Part shown: piece after piece, positions 1 to 7,879 of the stretch
Layout: each line of letters begins with the position of its first letter
Position numbering within the stretch: the first letter of the stretch is position 1
From: Flavobacterium laiguense
GTDB lineage: Bacteria; Bacteroidota; Bacteroidia; Flavobacteriales; Flavobacteriaceae
Assembly (NCBI RefSeq): GCF_003097655.1
Contig: NZ_QCZH01000019.1
Location: 1-64,000 of the forward strand
Length of the DNA stretch: 64,000 nt
Reading direction: 5' to 3'
Position numbers and translations under genes: made by a program
Notes under the pieces: model-generated
Database searches by the model: none
What the model was told of the DNA's origin: nothing
What the model saw: the letters and a program-made list of their open reading frames with translations, nothing else

Positions 1-247
1 GACAAACGCCATATATAAATACATATAAATTTGCCAGTTAATCTTTTAAATTTAATTGTTTTTTATCATAGAATGCGCTACTTCGGTAGCTAGCTTCTAT
101 CCCTCACGCGGTCGTAATCAACATCAGTTTTCAATAAAAACATTTAGTTCTTTCAAAATCACTCACCCTATTTTCAATCTTCTTTCTGAAATCTGAAATC
201 TACCTTCTTTATTCCATACTCTTTTTTCTAATTTCTAACTTTCAAAA
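1..247. other. Non-coding window edge
   Basis: No gene is supported here. The stretch lies just downstream (minus strand) of the cytochrome-b-like gene that stops at 248. It holds a truncated copy of a dispersed repeat (75-109) and A/T-rich sequence around 187-240 that resembles, in reverse complement, sequence near 47555-47610. The rest of any nitrate operon would lie outside the window. Confidence 0.6.
75..109 (-). repeat. Truncated copy A of dispersed structured repeat
   Basis: Read on the minus strand this matches the first part of the repeats at 7502, 47831 and 62843: a GTGAGGGATAGAAG block followed by the small stem-loop GCTAC-CGAA-GTAGC. Similarity stops after the stem-loop, so the long second hairpin is missing. 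Confidence 0.75.
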
Positions 248-1297
248 TCATCCAAACAAATTTCCGCCTTTCAGCCTAGCCTTCAAATGCGCTTGAGCCA
301 ATCGGGATCTTTTTCCCTCAGGGCTTAAATCCAAGTGTGATGTTCCGTCTTCGTGCGTAAAATCAAAACCCAATTGTTCAGTTACGGTTTTCAAATCTTG
401 AATATGAAGTTTTGTGGCAAACTCCTCTCCGGTATGCGGGCAAACCGCCATTCCCATTTTCATTCCTTGCTTCTTGTAAATATGTGCTCCAATTTGAGCC
501 GGACGCTGAATGATATGGAAAAACTTTCCAAACGGAATCCAAATCAAAAACATAATTACCGTAACGGCGTGTAATACCGCCAAGAAATCAAACGCAAATC
601 CTTTCATAAATTGATACGAATACGTCAATCCCAATCCCGTTACCGAAATCGCTATCAACAAAATAAGTGGCAACAAATCGCCCTCAAAAGATTGTGTGGC
701 AATCAATCCTGGATTCGTCAAACGTCTTCTTAAATAATACAGTGAACCAAAAATCACCAAGTACGAAGACCAGTTCAAAGCGTGGAAAGTCAAAAAGGCG
801 ATTATAGAACCCAATTCAAAATCCATTACTTTAAATCCAAAAAAGTAGGCTTCATATGTAGAAATCGTGTTGGGAGCCATCGCAAAATGAATCCACCCAA
901 AGGTAAGCGGAATGGTAATCAAAAATGCCGAAGTACATCCCACCGCAATCATAAAATGCGCCACCCAACGGTATTTCCCTCTTGGATAAATAAACTTCTG
1001 AAAAGCAATATTCTCTACGGTCTCTTTCGTGGCAAACCAAAAATGCGAAAACACTTTTCCAGTTACCAAATACGTAATTCCACGTTTGAAATAAATCCAA
1101 GTAGGCGGTCTTTGCAACCAAACCGAATAGCGGTATACAATTCCGAAGAAAGCAAACACGGTCCCGAACAAATAAGTCACCAGTGCCGCATCAAAATTCT
1201 GTAATTTTCTGGAACCAAAAAAAACAAGAGCAATCATAAAAATGGAAAGTCCCGTTGAAATCAGTAAGGCTTTGGTGTTATAGGTTTTGTTTTTCAT
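248..1297 (-). CDS. NarI/DsrM-like membrane cytochrome b protein of nitrate operon
   Basis: A 349-residue polytopic membrane protein. I see about six hydrophobic segments in residues 1-270, several with histidines that could ligate heme b (for example in the FLTFHALNW and AVLHAVTV segments), and a cytoplasmic C-terminal tail of about 80 residues carrying a CPHTGEEF motif. This pattern recalls NarI/DsrM-type quinol-oxidising subunits, but I do not recognise a precise family. It is the third gene of a minus-strand run behind two NarK-type transporters, and a reductase would be expected just outside the window. Its role as an electron-donating subunit is inferred from context. Confidence 0.5.
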   Translation of the reverse strand: MKNKTYNTKALLISTGLSIFMIALVFFGSRKLQNFDAALVTYLFGTVFAFFGIVYRYSVWLQRPPTWIYFKRGITYLVTGKVFSHFWFATKETVENIAFQKFIYPRGKYRWVAHFMIAVGCTSAFLITIPLTFGWIHFAMAPNTISTYEAYFFGFKVMDFELGSIIAFLTFHALNWSSYLVIFGSLYYLRRRLTNPGLIATQSFEGDLLPLILLIAISVTGLGLTYSYQFMKGFAFDFLAVLHAVTVIMFLIWIPFGKFFHIIQRPAQIGAHIYKKQGMKMGMAVCPHTGEEFATKLHIQDLKTVTEQLGFDFTHEDGTSHLDLSPEGKRSRLAQAHLKARLKGGNLFG

Positions 1298-1343
1298 TAT
1301 TTGATATTATTTTGAAAACACAAACTGTTCTCATTTATTATTT

Positions 1344-1391
1344 TTAATTCCGATAGCGTACTTGCAGCTACAAATACGCTAGCGGAATTAA
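1344..1391. repeat. 17-bp inverted repeat between narK and cytochrome-b gene
   Basis: Arms 1344-1360 and 1375-1391 are complementary at 16 of 17 positions (core TTAATTCCG-TAGCGTA) around a 14-base loop. No T-run follows on the minus strand, so it looks more like an mRNA-processing or protective stem than an intrinsic terminator. Confidence 0.7.
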
Positions 1392-1412
1392 TAAAATTTG
1401 ATCAATAAACAA

Positions 1413-3005
1413 TTAACTTGGTTTCTCACATCCTTTACGGTTGTAAAACCACCAGTTGATAACTGTAGCTAAGATAGTAAAAACAATCAAGCCAAAAAAG
1501 AATTGATTTACAGTTCCGTTTGCTGAAATGTTATTCCCTATTAATTTAGAAAAGATAAACGGTCCAAAAGCAGCAATAGCGGCAGTCCAACCAATTACTC
1601 CAGCTGCCTGACGTTGGTTCTCTGCAAAAATGATAGGGTATTGTCTAAAAGTCCCCGCGTTACCAACACCCGTAAAGAAGAACATAGCCAAAATTACTCC
1701 CACAAACAGCGGAAACTGATCCATACTTGTAGGCGCAACCAATCCTTGAGTCACTAAGATAATGGCTCCTGCCAAAATCCCCAAACCGGTGATAGTTGTG
1801 AGTATTGCACCTCCCACTTTATCGGCCACAAAACCAAAAGCGATTCTGCTGGCAGAACCAATCAGTGGACCATAAAAAGCATATACCAACGGATCCGGAG
1901 CATTTGGAAAATCTCCATATAAAAATTTAATCATCAATGGAAATGCTGCCGACATACCAGCGAAAGTTCCAAAAGTCATAACGTAGGTAATCGTACAATA
2001 CCAAGTGTGTTTGTTTTTAAAAATATCCATTTGTTCTTTTATAGAAGCTTGCATCGGAATACTTCTCAAGTAAAACCAACTGATAACAGACAAAATCAAA
2101 AGGAAAGGAATGTACCAAAAAGCAGCCGATTGGATGTAGATCTCTTTGTTTTTTACCGCCGTATTGTCGGGGCTGATTTTGTTTAATATTTTCTCAGCCA
2201 ATTTTGGATTGGCATTGGCAATGGCTTTTGATTTTGCTTTTAAGGGCAATGCAGCAAAAATAACGGCATTATCGGTAGCATGAGTAGCCGCCGTAACCGA
2301 ATCCAATACCGGTTTTTTTACATTCGATAGAATTTTAGTTTGCACTTCGGCATCCAAAGTAGCAAATACTTCTTGTTGTTTTTCAATGGTTGAATTTTGA
2401 AAAACGGTAAGCGTTTCTTTCGGGTCAATACTGGTAAAAACCGATGCCGCTCCATAAATACTCACACTGATGATCAGCGGTGTTATGAACTGTGCTAGAG
2501 AAACCCCAAAATTCCCAATCCCCGCTTGTATTCCCAAAGCGGTTCCTTTGAGTCTTTTCGGAAAAAACAAACTCGTACTTGGCATATAGGAAGAGAAATC
2601 TCCCCCACCAAAACCACAGGCAAAAGCCAAAACGGCGAATACCCAAAACGGTGTATTAGTATCCATCACGGCAAAACCAATTCCGATAACTGGAATCAAT
2701 TTAATGAAAGTAGCAAACGCCACCACATGTCGCGTTCCAAAAATTGGCAATATAAACGTGTGTATGATTCTTAAAAAACCGGCCGCCAAACCTGGAATAG
2801 CCACCAACCAAAAAAGCTGATCTTTAGAAAACGGAAAACCAAGCCCCGGAAGTTTCACCGCAATCACACTCATCATAAACCAAGAGGCAAATGACAAAAT
2901 CAAAGATAGTGTTGTAATTGTTAACGTTTTCCAAGCAATTTTACTTCCTGTGTTTTCCCAGAATTCTTCGTTTTCCGGTTCCCATTTGTCTAGCCAAGTT
3001 TTCAT
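1413..3005 (-). CDS. narK: NarK-type nitrate/nitrite transporter (second of pair)
   Basis: A 530-residue major facilitator protein of the nitrate/nitrite porter family, with 12 hydrophobic segments. The family signature glycine-rich stretch LGIQAGIGNFGVSLAQF lies near residues 155-175. Between the first and second six-helix bundles there is a long soluble insert (about residues 190-290) rich in Ala, Lys and Asn that ordinary NarK lacks. It lies 98 bp downstream of the other narK gene, so the pair probably acts as a NarK1/NarK2 system for nitrate uptake and nitrate/nitrite exchange. The substrate direction cannot be told from sequence alone. The start MKTWLDKWEPENEEFWENTG matches the usual soluble N-terminus. 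Confidence 0.85.
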   Translation of the reverse strand: MKTWLDKWEPENEEFWENTGSKIAWKTLTITTLSLILSFASWFMMSVIAVKLPGLGFPFSKDQLFWLVAIPGLAAGFLRIIHTFILPIFGTRHVVAFATFIKLIPVIGIGFAVMDTNTPFWVFAVLAFACGFGGGDFSSYMPSTSLFFPKRLKGTALGIQAGIGNFGVSLAQFITPLIISVSIYGAASVFTSIDPKETLTVFQNSTIEKQQEVFATLDAEVQTKILSNVKKPVLDSVTAATHATDNAVIFAALPLKAKSKAIANANPKLAEKILNKISPDNTAVKNKEIYIQSAAFWYIPFLLILSVISWFYLRSIPMQASIKEQMDIFKNKHTWYCTITYVMTFGTFAGMSAAFPLMIKFLYGDFPNAPDPLVYAFYGPLIGSASRIAFGFVADKVGGAILTTITGLGILAGAIILVTQGLVAPTSMDQFPLFVGVILAMFFFTGVGNAGTFRQYPIIFAENQRQAAGVIGWTAAIAAFGPFIFSKLIGNNISANGTVNQFFFGLIVFTILATVINWWFYNRKGCEKPS

Positions 3006-3044
3006 ATTATGTGTATTTAATTTGTATTTGATATTGTTTTTTAT

Positions 3045-3104
3045 ATTGACATTGAAATTGATATTGCCATTGTCATTGAAATTGTCATTGCCATTGATAT
3101 TGCT
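3045..3104. repeat. Hexanucleotide tandem repeat (ATTGNN)10
   Basis: Ten uninterrupted ATTGNN units fill the gap between the two narK genes and run right up to the stop codon of the first. The last two bases vary (AC, AA, AT, CC, TC, CT). A shorter ATTGNN run occurs again at about 13655-13672. Copy number could change by slippage and alter the 5' leader of the downstream narK. Confidence 0.85.
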
Positions 3105-4579
3105 TAATGATTATGCTCAATATCTTTTGTGAAATTCGGTGATTTGATTCTTAGAATTTTGATAATGGTACGGTGCATCCAAAGCAGACAAAGCACGGAA
3201 ATCACAAAAATGAAGATCCAGGAACTAGTCCAAAGCCCGGTGGAGTTCAGCAGATACCCAAAGATAATTGGCCCTACAAAACCTCCCAATCCGCCTATCA
3301 ATCCAACCATTCCACCCACTACACCCACTTCATTTGGAAAATATTCCGGTATGTGTTTGAAAACGGCAGCCTTACCAATTCCCCAAGAAATCCCGATAAG
3401 GATAACCAACACCAAGTACACCCACATATTGGCCTCAAACTTGATTTGTGTAATTCCTTTGGCTAAAAGTTCTTTCTTTTTTACCTCCTGATTTTGCTGT
3501 ACCACAATTTCCTGCCATGATTTTTTTACGGGAAGAATCGATTTTATTTCTTTTTCTGAAACCTCTTTAGTGTTTACGCTTTGTGCTTTCCCGTCTATTT
3601 TTATTTCAGCAGCCGATATTTCGGTAACTACTCCCGATTTTGCTGCCAAAACACCTGGGCCTGCCGTAAGGATTTCCATTTTTGGAAACATCAATAAAAA
3701 GCTGATGACTATAGAAGAACCCAATACCCAATACATCACTTTTCGGGCACCATATTTATCCGACAAATAGCCTCCAAAAGCCCTAATAACTCCTGACGGT
3801 AAACTGAACATGGTGGCAAACATTCCTCCCATGACCAATGTTGTTTGATACACATTCATGAAATTGGGCAACAACCATTGCGAATAGGCTACGAAACAAC
3901 CAAAGACCAGAAAATAATAGGCTCCAAATCGCCAAACACGAACCGATTTTAATGGTGTCAATAGCGTTTTGATATCTTTAGAATCACCTAATGGTTTTTT
4001 GTTTTTGGCAAATAGTATAAAAAGAAATCCCATTACTACCAATACAATTGCATAAGTAATAGGCAACATTTTCCAACCGTTTATAGGATCATTTTTGGAG
4101 AAATTATTCAATAACGTAGGTGCTACAAAAGTGGTGATGGCGGCACCTGCATTTCCCATTCCGAAAATACCCAAAGCTCTACCTTGCCAATTCTGGGGGT
4201 ACCAAACCGAAGTGTACCCAATACCCACAGCAAAACTGGTTCCCACTAATCCGAAAAGGAAACTCAATACCGCAAAACTCCAAAACGAATTGGCCAATGG
4301 CAATAAAAAAAGAGGAATTGAACAGAGTAATAATAAAGTTGAAAAAATTATTTTGCCCCCATATTTATCCGTCAAAATCCCAATTGGTAATCTAAAAATG
4401 GCTCCTGATAAAATTGGAATTCCAAGTAGCCACCCCACCTCTACGACACTCCAATTGAAAATTCCTTTGTCTACGAGATAAGTGACCAAAACACCGTTTA
4501 AAGTCCAACAGGCAAAACATACCGAAAAGGCTAAGGTATTTAGAAATAAAATTTTGTGGGATTGAGATAAATTGCTCAT
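3104..4579 (-). CDS. narK: NarK-type nitrate/nitrite transporter (first of pair)
   Basis: A 491-residue major facilitator protein with two nitrate-signature glycine stretches: GMGNAGAAITTF near residues 140-152 and GMVGLIGGLGGFVGP near 420-435. A soluble insert of roughly 90 residues (about 305-395) separates helices in the second half. This is the promoter-proximal gene of the operon, starting 109 bp downstream of a perfect Fnr-like palindrome (4688-4701). It differs from its neighbour in the signature motif, as NarK1-like and NarK2-like partners do. The precise transport mode is inferred. Confidence 0.85.
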   Translation of the reverse strand: MSNLSQSHKILFLNTLAFSVCFACWTLNGVLVTYLVDKGIFNWSVVEVGWLLGIPILSGAIFRLPIGILTDKYGGKIIFSTLLLLCSIPLFLLPLANSFWSFAVLSFLFGLVGTSFAVGIGYTSVWYPQNWQGRALGIFGMGNAGAAITTFVAPTLLNNFSKNDPINGWKMLPITYAIVLVVMGFLFILFAKNKKPLGDSKDIKTLLTPLKSVRVWRFGAYYFLVFGCFVAYSQWLLPNFMNVYQTTLVMGGMFATMFSLPSGVIRAFGGYLSDKYGARKVMYWVLGSSIVISFLLMFPKMEILTAGPGVLAAKSGVVTEISAAEIKIDGKAQSVNTKEVSEKEIKSILPVKKSWQEIVVQQNQEVKKKELLAKGITQIKFEANMWVYLVLVILIGISWGIGKAAVFKHIPEYFPNEVGVVGGMVGLIGGLGGFVGPIIFGYLLNSTGLWTSSWIFIFVISVLCLLWMHRTIIKILRIKSPNFTKDIEHNH

Positions 4580-4687
4580 ATTCTAACTATTCATTTATAA
4601 ATTCAGTTCAAGTTTCTTCTATACTATAAAGATAAAATAGTCCTTTATTCTTTGATGTAAAATTAATATCTAAAAATAAAATAAAAT

Positions 4688-4701
4688 ATGATATTTATCA
4701 T
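4688..4701 (-). promoter_or_regulatory. Crp/Fnr-type operator upstream of narK operon
   Basis: A perfect palindrome ATGAT-ATTT-ATCAT in the 5' region of the narK operon. The half-sites and 4-base spacer have the geometry of Fnr/Dnr boxes (TTGAT-N4-ATCAA), and the same arms recur at 25377 and 34993 upstream of the crp/fnr gene and the nos operon. Confidence 0.7.
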
Positions 4702-4893
4702 TTGGTTCTGCTCATAATAAATCCTTTCACAATAACTATTTTGATAATCCATTCCAATTCAATATTGGTTTTGTCTTTCATTTTTAAAAATGTATTGTGA
4801 TACGTTTTAATAACCGCTCTCTGAGCCCCTGTTATCTCTTAAACCTAGTTACCGCATTAGAATCATAGTAGTTAGCTTTTGAATCGGTAAATT

Positions 4894-5021
4894 GCCCACC
4901 GAAATAACGAATTCCACTGATTCTCACTGATCCTTATTTTTTTATAGGCATTTTGAATTGGTGATAAAAATTCGTATAAATCCGTTTGATCTGTAATCCC
5001 GATAGCTATCGGGAGTGGGCT
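4894..5021. repeat. Degenerate long hairpin with nested 18-bp palindrome
   Basis: The ends GCCCAC (4894) and GTGGGC (about 5015-5020) are complementary, and inner segments pair loosely. It looks like a decayed member of the CCACGGATTACA-type hairpins seen at 12880 and 13461. The 18-bp perfect palindrome TCCCGATAGCTATCGGGA occupies 4997-5014 within one arm. No gene is seen in 4702-5135. Confidence 0.55.
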
Positions 5022-5061
5022 ATTGCGTAATCTGGGTACAATCATGAGACCATCTTCATAA

Positions 5062-5096
5062 GCAAAAAGCTCCGAAACCTTTCGAATTCGGAGGTT
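5062..5096 (-). terminator. Intrinsic terminator of the glycosyltransferase gene
   Basis: Arms CTCCGAA (5070-5076) and TTCGGAG (5087-5093) form a stem. On the minus strand it is followed by CTTTTTGC, about 45 bp after the stop of the upstream minus-strand gene. Confidence 0.65.
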
Positions 5097-5135
5097 GTTT
5101 CTTTTAGGCTCATTGAAACCATTTAGTCAAGACGA

Positions 5136-6662
5136 TTAGTTATACTTTTTATTCCGTTCCATTTCGTCTTTTATTCTTTTGTTGACATCCACTTTTGCGC
5201 CTCGCAAAACATAAATGGAGATTTCTGGTTCTCTGGCAAACTTATTGATTCTTTTGCCTGCTAAATAAACGGTGTCAAATAATGGAATTTCCTCTTTTCT
5301 GTCTTTGTCCTCATCGTCTTCCTCTTTTACTAAAATAACATCTTTAATTTCCCTATCTAACGGTAGCCAATTGATATAGTCGGCATTAAAGGAATGGGCA
5401 ACCACTTTTTTGTTGGCAGTGTAATAATTGATGGCTCCTGCTTGCCCATAATTGTCACAAAGAATTAAGGTATGATCCAAATTGGGCAATGTTGCAGAAA
5501 CAGAATCTACTTTCATGGCCAATTCTTTCCAACCCAGCATATCTGCAAAGTCTTGCGGCAACAAATGATCTTTACCATCTTCCCAACGAAGTAAGCCGAA
5601 TTTCTGGTACTTTTTAGCATGATTCACTATATATTCAGGGCTTTTATTTGGAAAAAAAGCATTGTACATCGGAATAAAAAGCAGTATTGGTATTATAATT
5701 AAAACTGGTTGCAAATATCTTTTCCAACCTTCTTTTAATTGATTCCCTATATAAACAGAACCAAAAGAAATATAAATCGGATACAATCCAATCGCATAAT
5801 AATCTTTGGCTTTGAAATACATAAAGACTACAAGTGTAAACATAATAGTCCAAAAGAACAGTTTGTATTTTTGGAACGGTTTGTACAAAAACAAGGCCAA
5901 CCATCCCGATACAATCACAAAAAAAGACCCTATAAAAAAGAGTATTTGTGATTTTAAAAAATCCAATCGATCCACATAAACCAACTGCGTATCGGCCAAT
6001 ACCTTTAAATGATGAATCACCGGGAAGTTGTTTCTATATTGCCACCAAAGGTTTGGTGCTATTAATAACAACCCCACAACAAGGGCAACATACAATTTGG
6101 GTTGACCAAAGATTTTACGTTGTTCTGTCAATACAAGAGCGGGTATCAAACCAATAATTAGAAAACCGATGTTGTACTTATTTAAAAAACCAAAAGCAAA
6201 TAGAATCGCTCCAATGAAAAGCCACTTGGTGTTTTCGGTATTGATGTATTTAATTAGGATAAAATAAAAAGTGGTCCAACATAACACATCAAAAGAGTTG
6301 GGTTGATACAATGTGTTCAGCCTTAAAAGGGCCGAAAAAAACACACAGGTTGCGCCCAAAACTAAGGCAAACAAACTCCCTTTTAATTCTTCAATGGCCT
6401 TCCATACCACCACAATGGTCAAGGCACCAAACAAGGCAGGGAAAAATTTAATCCAAAAAACCGAATTCCCCAAAAGATAAATAATATAGGAAATCCAAGA
6501 GGTAAAAGGCGGCACCGATAAATACCCCCAAGCCAAATGATGCGCTTGGTCTAGATGCAAATATTCATCTCGCTGTAAGTCGTAGTCGGCACTTATTAGT
6601 GAATATTGCAAAACAAATTTTAGTATGATGAAGCCGAGTAATAGGACTGTTTTTTTTGTCAT
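5136..6662 (-). CDS. ArnT/PMT-like glycosyltransferase family 39 membrane protein
   Basis: A 508-residue integral membrane glycosyltransferase. The N-terminal loop after the first helix carries QRDEYLHLDQAHHLAWGY, which contains the acidic DE pair typical of GT-C enzymes that use polyprenyl-phosphate sugars. About ten hydrophobic segments follow to residue 335, then a soluble C-terminal domain of about 170 residues. The family transfers sugars from lipid carriers to lipid or protein acceptors on the periplasmic side. The acceptor is unknown here and no glycan cluster surrounds it. It is probably transcribed alone, with a terminator at 5062-5096. Confidence 0.8.
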   Translation of the reverse strand: MTKKTVLLLGFIILKFVLQYSLISADYDLQRDEYLHLDQAHHLAWGYLSVPPFTSWISYIIYLLGNSVFWIKFFPALFGALTIVVVWKAIEELKGSLFALVLGATCVFFSALLRLNTLYQPNSFDVLCWTTFYFILIKYINTENTKWLFIGAILFAFGFLNKYNIGFLIIGLIPALVLTEQRKIFGQPKLYVALVVGLLLIAPNLWWQYRNNFPVIHHLKVLADTQLVYVDRLDFLKSQILFFIGSFFVIVSGWLALFLYKPFQKYKLFFWTIMFTLVVFMYFKAKDYYAIGLYPIYISFGSVYIGNQLKEGWKRYLQPVLIIIPILLFIPMYNAFFPNKSPEYIVNHAKKYQKFGLLRWEDGKDHLLPQDFADMLGWKELAMKVDSVSATLPNLDHTLILCDNYGQAGAINYYTANKKVVAHSFNADYINWLPLDREIKDVILVKEEDDEDKDRKEEIPLFDTVYLAGKRINKFAREPEISIYVLRGAKVDVNKRIKDEMERNKKYN

Positions 6663-6717
6663 TGGGTATTATCTATTAAAATCATCGCTAATGTCAGTTC
6701 GTATAAATACCACTAAA

Positions 6718-7320
6718 TTAAACTTTTACTACAATTTGTTGTTTTATACTCTCCTTTGCTTTTCCCCATTCAGTATTCAAAATACTATAAAAAGCTGTAT
6801 TTCTAGGCATTCCATTTGGCTCAATTTTATCTTTCCTTAAAATCCCTTCAAATACACCTCCAATCTTTTCAATTGCCCTTCTAGAACGCAGATTATTATC
6901 TTTTGCTCTAAACTGAACTCTATTGGCTTCTAAAGTTTCAAAACAGTAATTTAGTAATAATAACTTACATTCTAGGTTTACTGTTGTTCCCCAAAATTCT
7001 TTCATAATCCAAGTAACACCTATTTCTATTTTTTTATCATTAGGGCATATTTCAAGTAATCTTGTAGTTCCAATAATCGTATTTGAATATTTATGAAGTA
7101 TTACAAAAGGATAAACATTTCCGCTATCCCTTTCATTCAAGGCCTTGTGAAAATTTGGATAAAAAATCTCCTCAACAGAATAATCTACGGATGTTAGCTC
7201 CCAGATTTCTTTATTAGACGCAGCAAGAAATAAACTATCTAAATGTGCTCCCTCTAAAGGAAGAAGTTCTACTTCATTACCTTTTAAAATTATAGGATGA
7301 TCTATCCAATTGTCTTTCAT
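6718..7320 (-). CDS. GNAT family N-acetyltransferase (RimJ/RimL-like)
   Basis: A 200-residue GNAT-fold protein of the type with a RimJ/RimL-like layout: an N-terminal LLPLEGAHLDSLF segment, the IGTTRLLEICPNDKKIEIGVTW beta-hairpin, and the NLRSRRAIEKIGG helix before the last strand, which forms the acetyl-CoA site in relatives. The family acetylates amino groups of proteins, antibiotics or small molecules; the substrate cannot be told. It stands 55 bp upstream of the glycosyltransferase start and may be read with it. Confidence 0.85.
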   Translation of the reverse strand: MKDNWIDHPIILKGNEVELLPLEGAHLDSLFLAASNKEIWELTSVDYSVEEIFYPNFHKALNERDSGNVYPFVILHKYSNTIIGTTRLLEICPNDKKIEIGVTWIMKEFWGTTVNLECKLLLLNYCFETLEANRVQFRAKDNNLRSRRAIEKIGGVFEGILRKDKIEPNGMPRNTAFYSILNTEWGKAKESIKQQIVVKV

Positions 7321-7501
7321 ATTTTTTGTTTTTTAAGCTTATCGCTAAAGTTAGTACATCAAAAAAAATTAGATGAACCACTTTTTATTAATTACAACGT
7401 AAATATAACAGATTTAAACTACAGTAAAAGTGCTTCTTGCAAAAAGACAAATTTGCAGGAAGTTTAAGAATACTATTGATTGATAAAACAAATCCCCTCG
7501 C

Positions 7502-7654
7502 TTTCCCTAAACATCTTGAGAGCTGCGTGAGGGATAAAAGCTAGCTACCGAAGTAGCGCGTCCCGATAGCTATCGGGAAGCCCGACAGCATTATGGAAAG
7601 AGGCCGAATATGCGCAATACAGAATAGGCCTATTTCCATAATGGTGGCACGCCC
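7502..7654 (+). repeat. Dispersed structured repeat, copy B, with nested palindrome
   Basis: The order of parts is: GCGTGAGGGATA block, stem-loop GCTAC-CGAA-GTAGC, the 18-bp palindrome at 7561-7578, an AGCCCGACAGC block, then a long hairpin with arms CATTATGGAAAgAGGCC and GGCCTatTTCCATAATG, ending GGTGGCACGCCCA. The same order without the palindrome occurs at 47831 and 62843. There is no protein-coding signal in 7321-7672. Confidence 0.8.
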
Positions 7655-7672
7655 AAAAATCCTAATTGATTT

Positions 7673-7787
7673 CTAAATTAGATTGTATTTTGAACCTTGG
7701 ATGATTCCTCTGCTCTCGATTGTGGAGTCGATGTAATGCTGAATTTGGGTCTTTTTGAGTCCCCAATTTGGTGCGATGAGCAAATCC
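7673..7787 (-). pseudogene. Detached 3' end of the TIGR01212 radical SAM gene
   Basis: Read on the minus strand it encodes the last ~37 residues of a radical SAM protein, from LLIAPNWG to a stop, with three amino-acid differences from the end of the intact gene at 9793-10743. Nothing upstream of that segment remains: at 7789 it runs into a REP-like palindrome. The orientation is the same as that of the intact gene, with one unrelated gene (7880-9403) in between. Confidence 0.85.
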
Positions 7788-7788
7788 C

Positions 7789-7840
7789 TCTGGTGCTCGT
7801 TTACAACGAGCGCCAGAGAACTTGAACAAACGAGCGCCAG
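7789..7840. repeat. REP-like GCTCGTT/AACGAGC palindrome
   Basis: TCTGGTGCTCGTT (7789-7801) and AACGAGCGCCAGA (7805-7817) form a near-perfect inverted repeat, followed by a second half-copy ACGAGCGCCAG (7830-7840). A related, more decayed element lies at 9600-9650 downstream of the intact radical SAM gene. Confidence 0.7.
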
Positions 7841-7879
7841 TAAGATGATTTTTCTATCAAATGAAATCGAAAGCTAATT

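Noticed and set aside
782-1204. 140-residue plus-strand open frame opposite the cytochrome-b-like gene
   Set aside because: It is the antisense shadow of the minus-strand gene at 248-1297, with a low-complexity basic composition and no domain.
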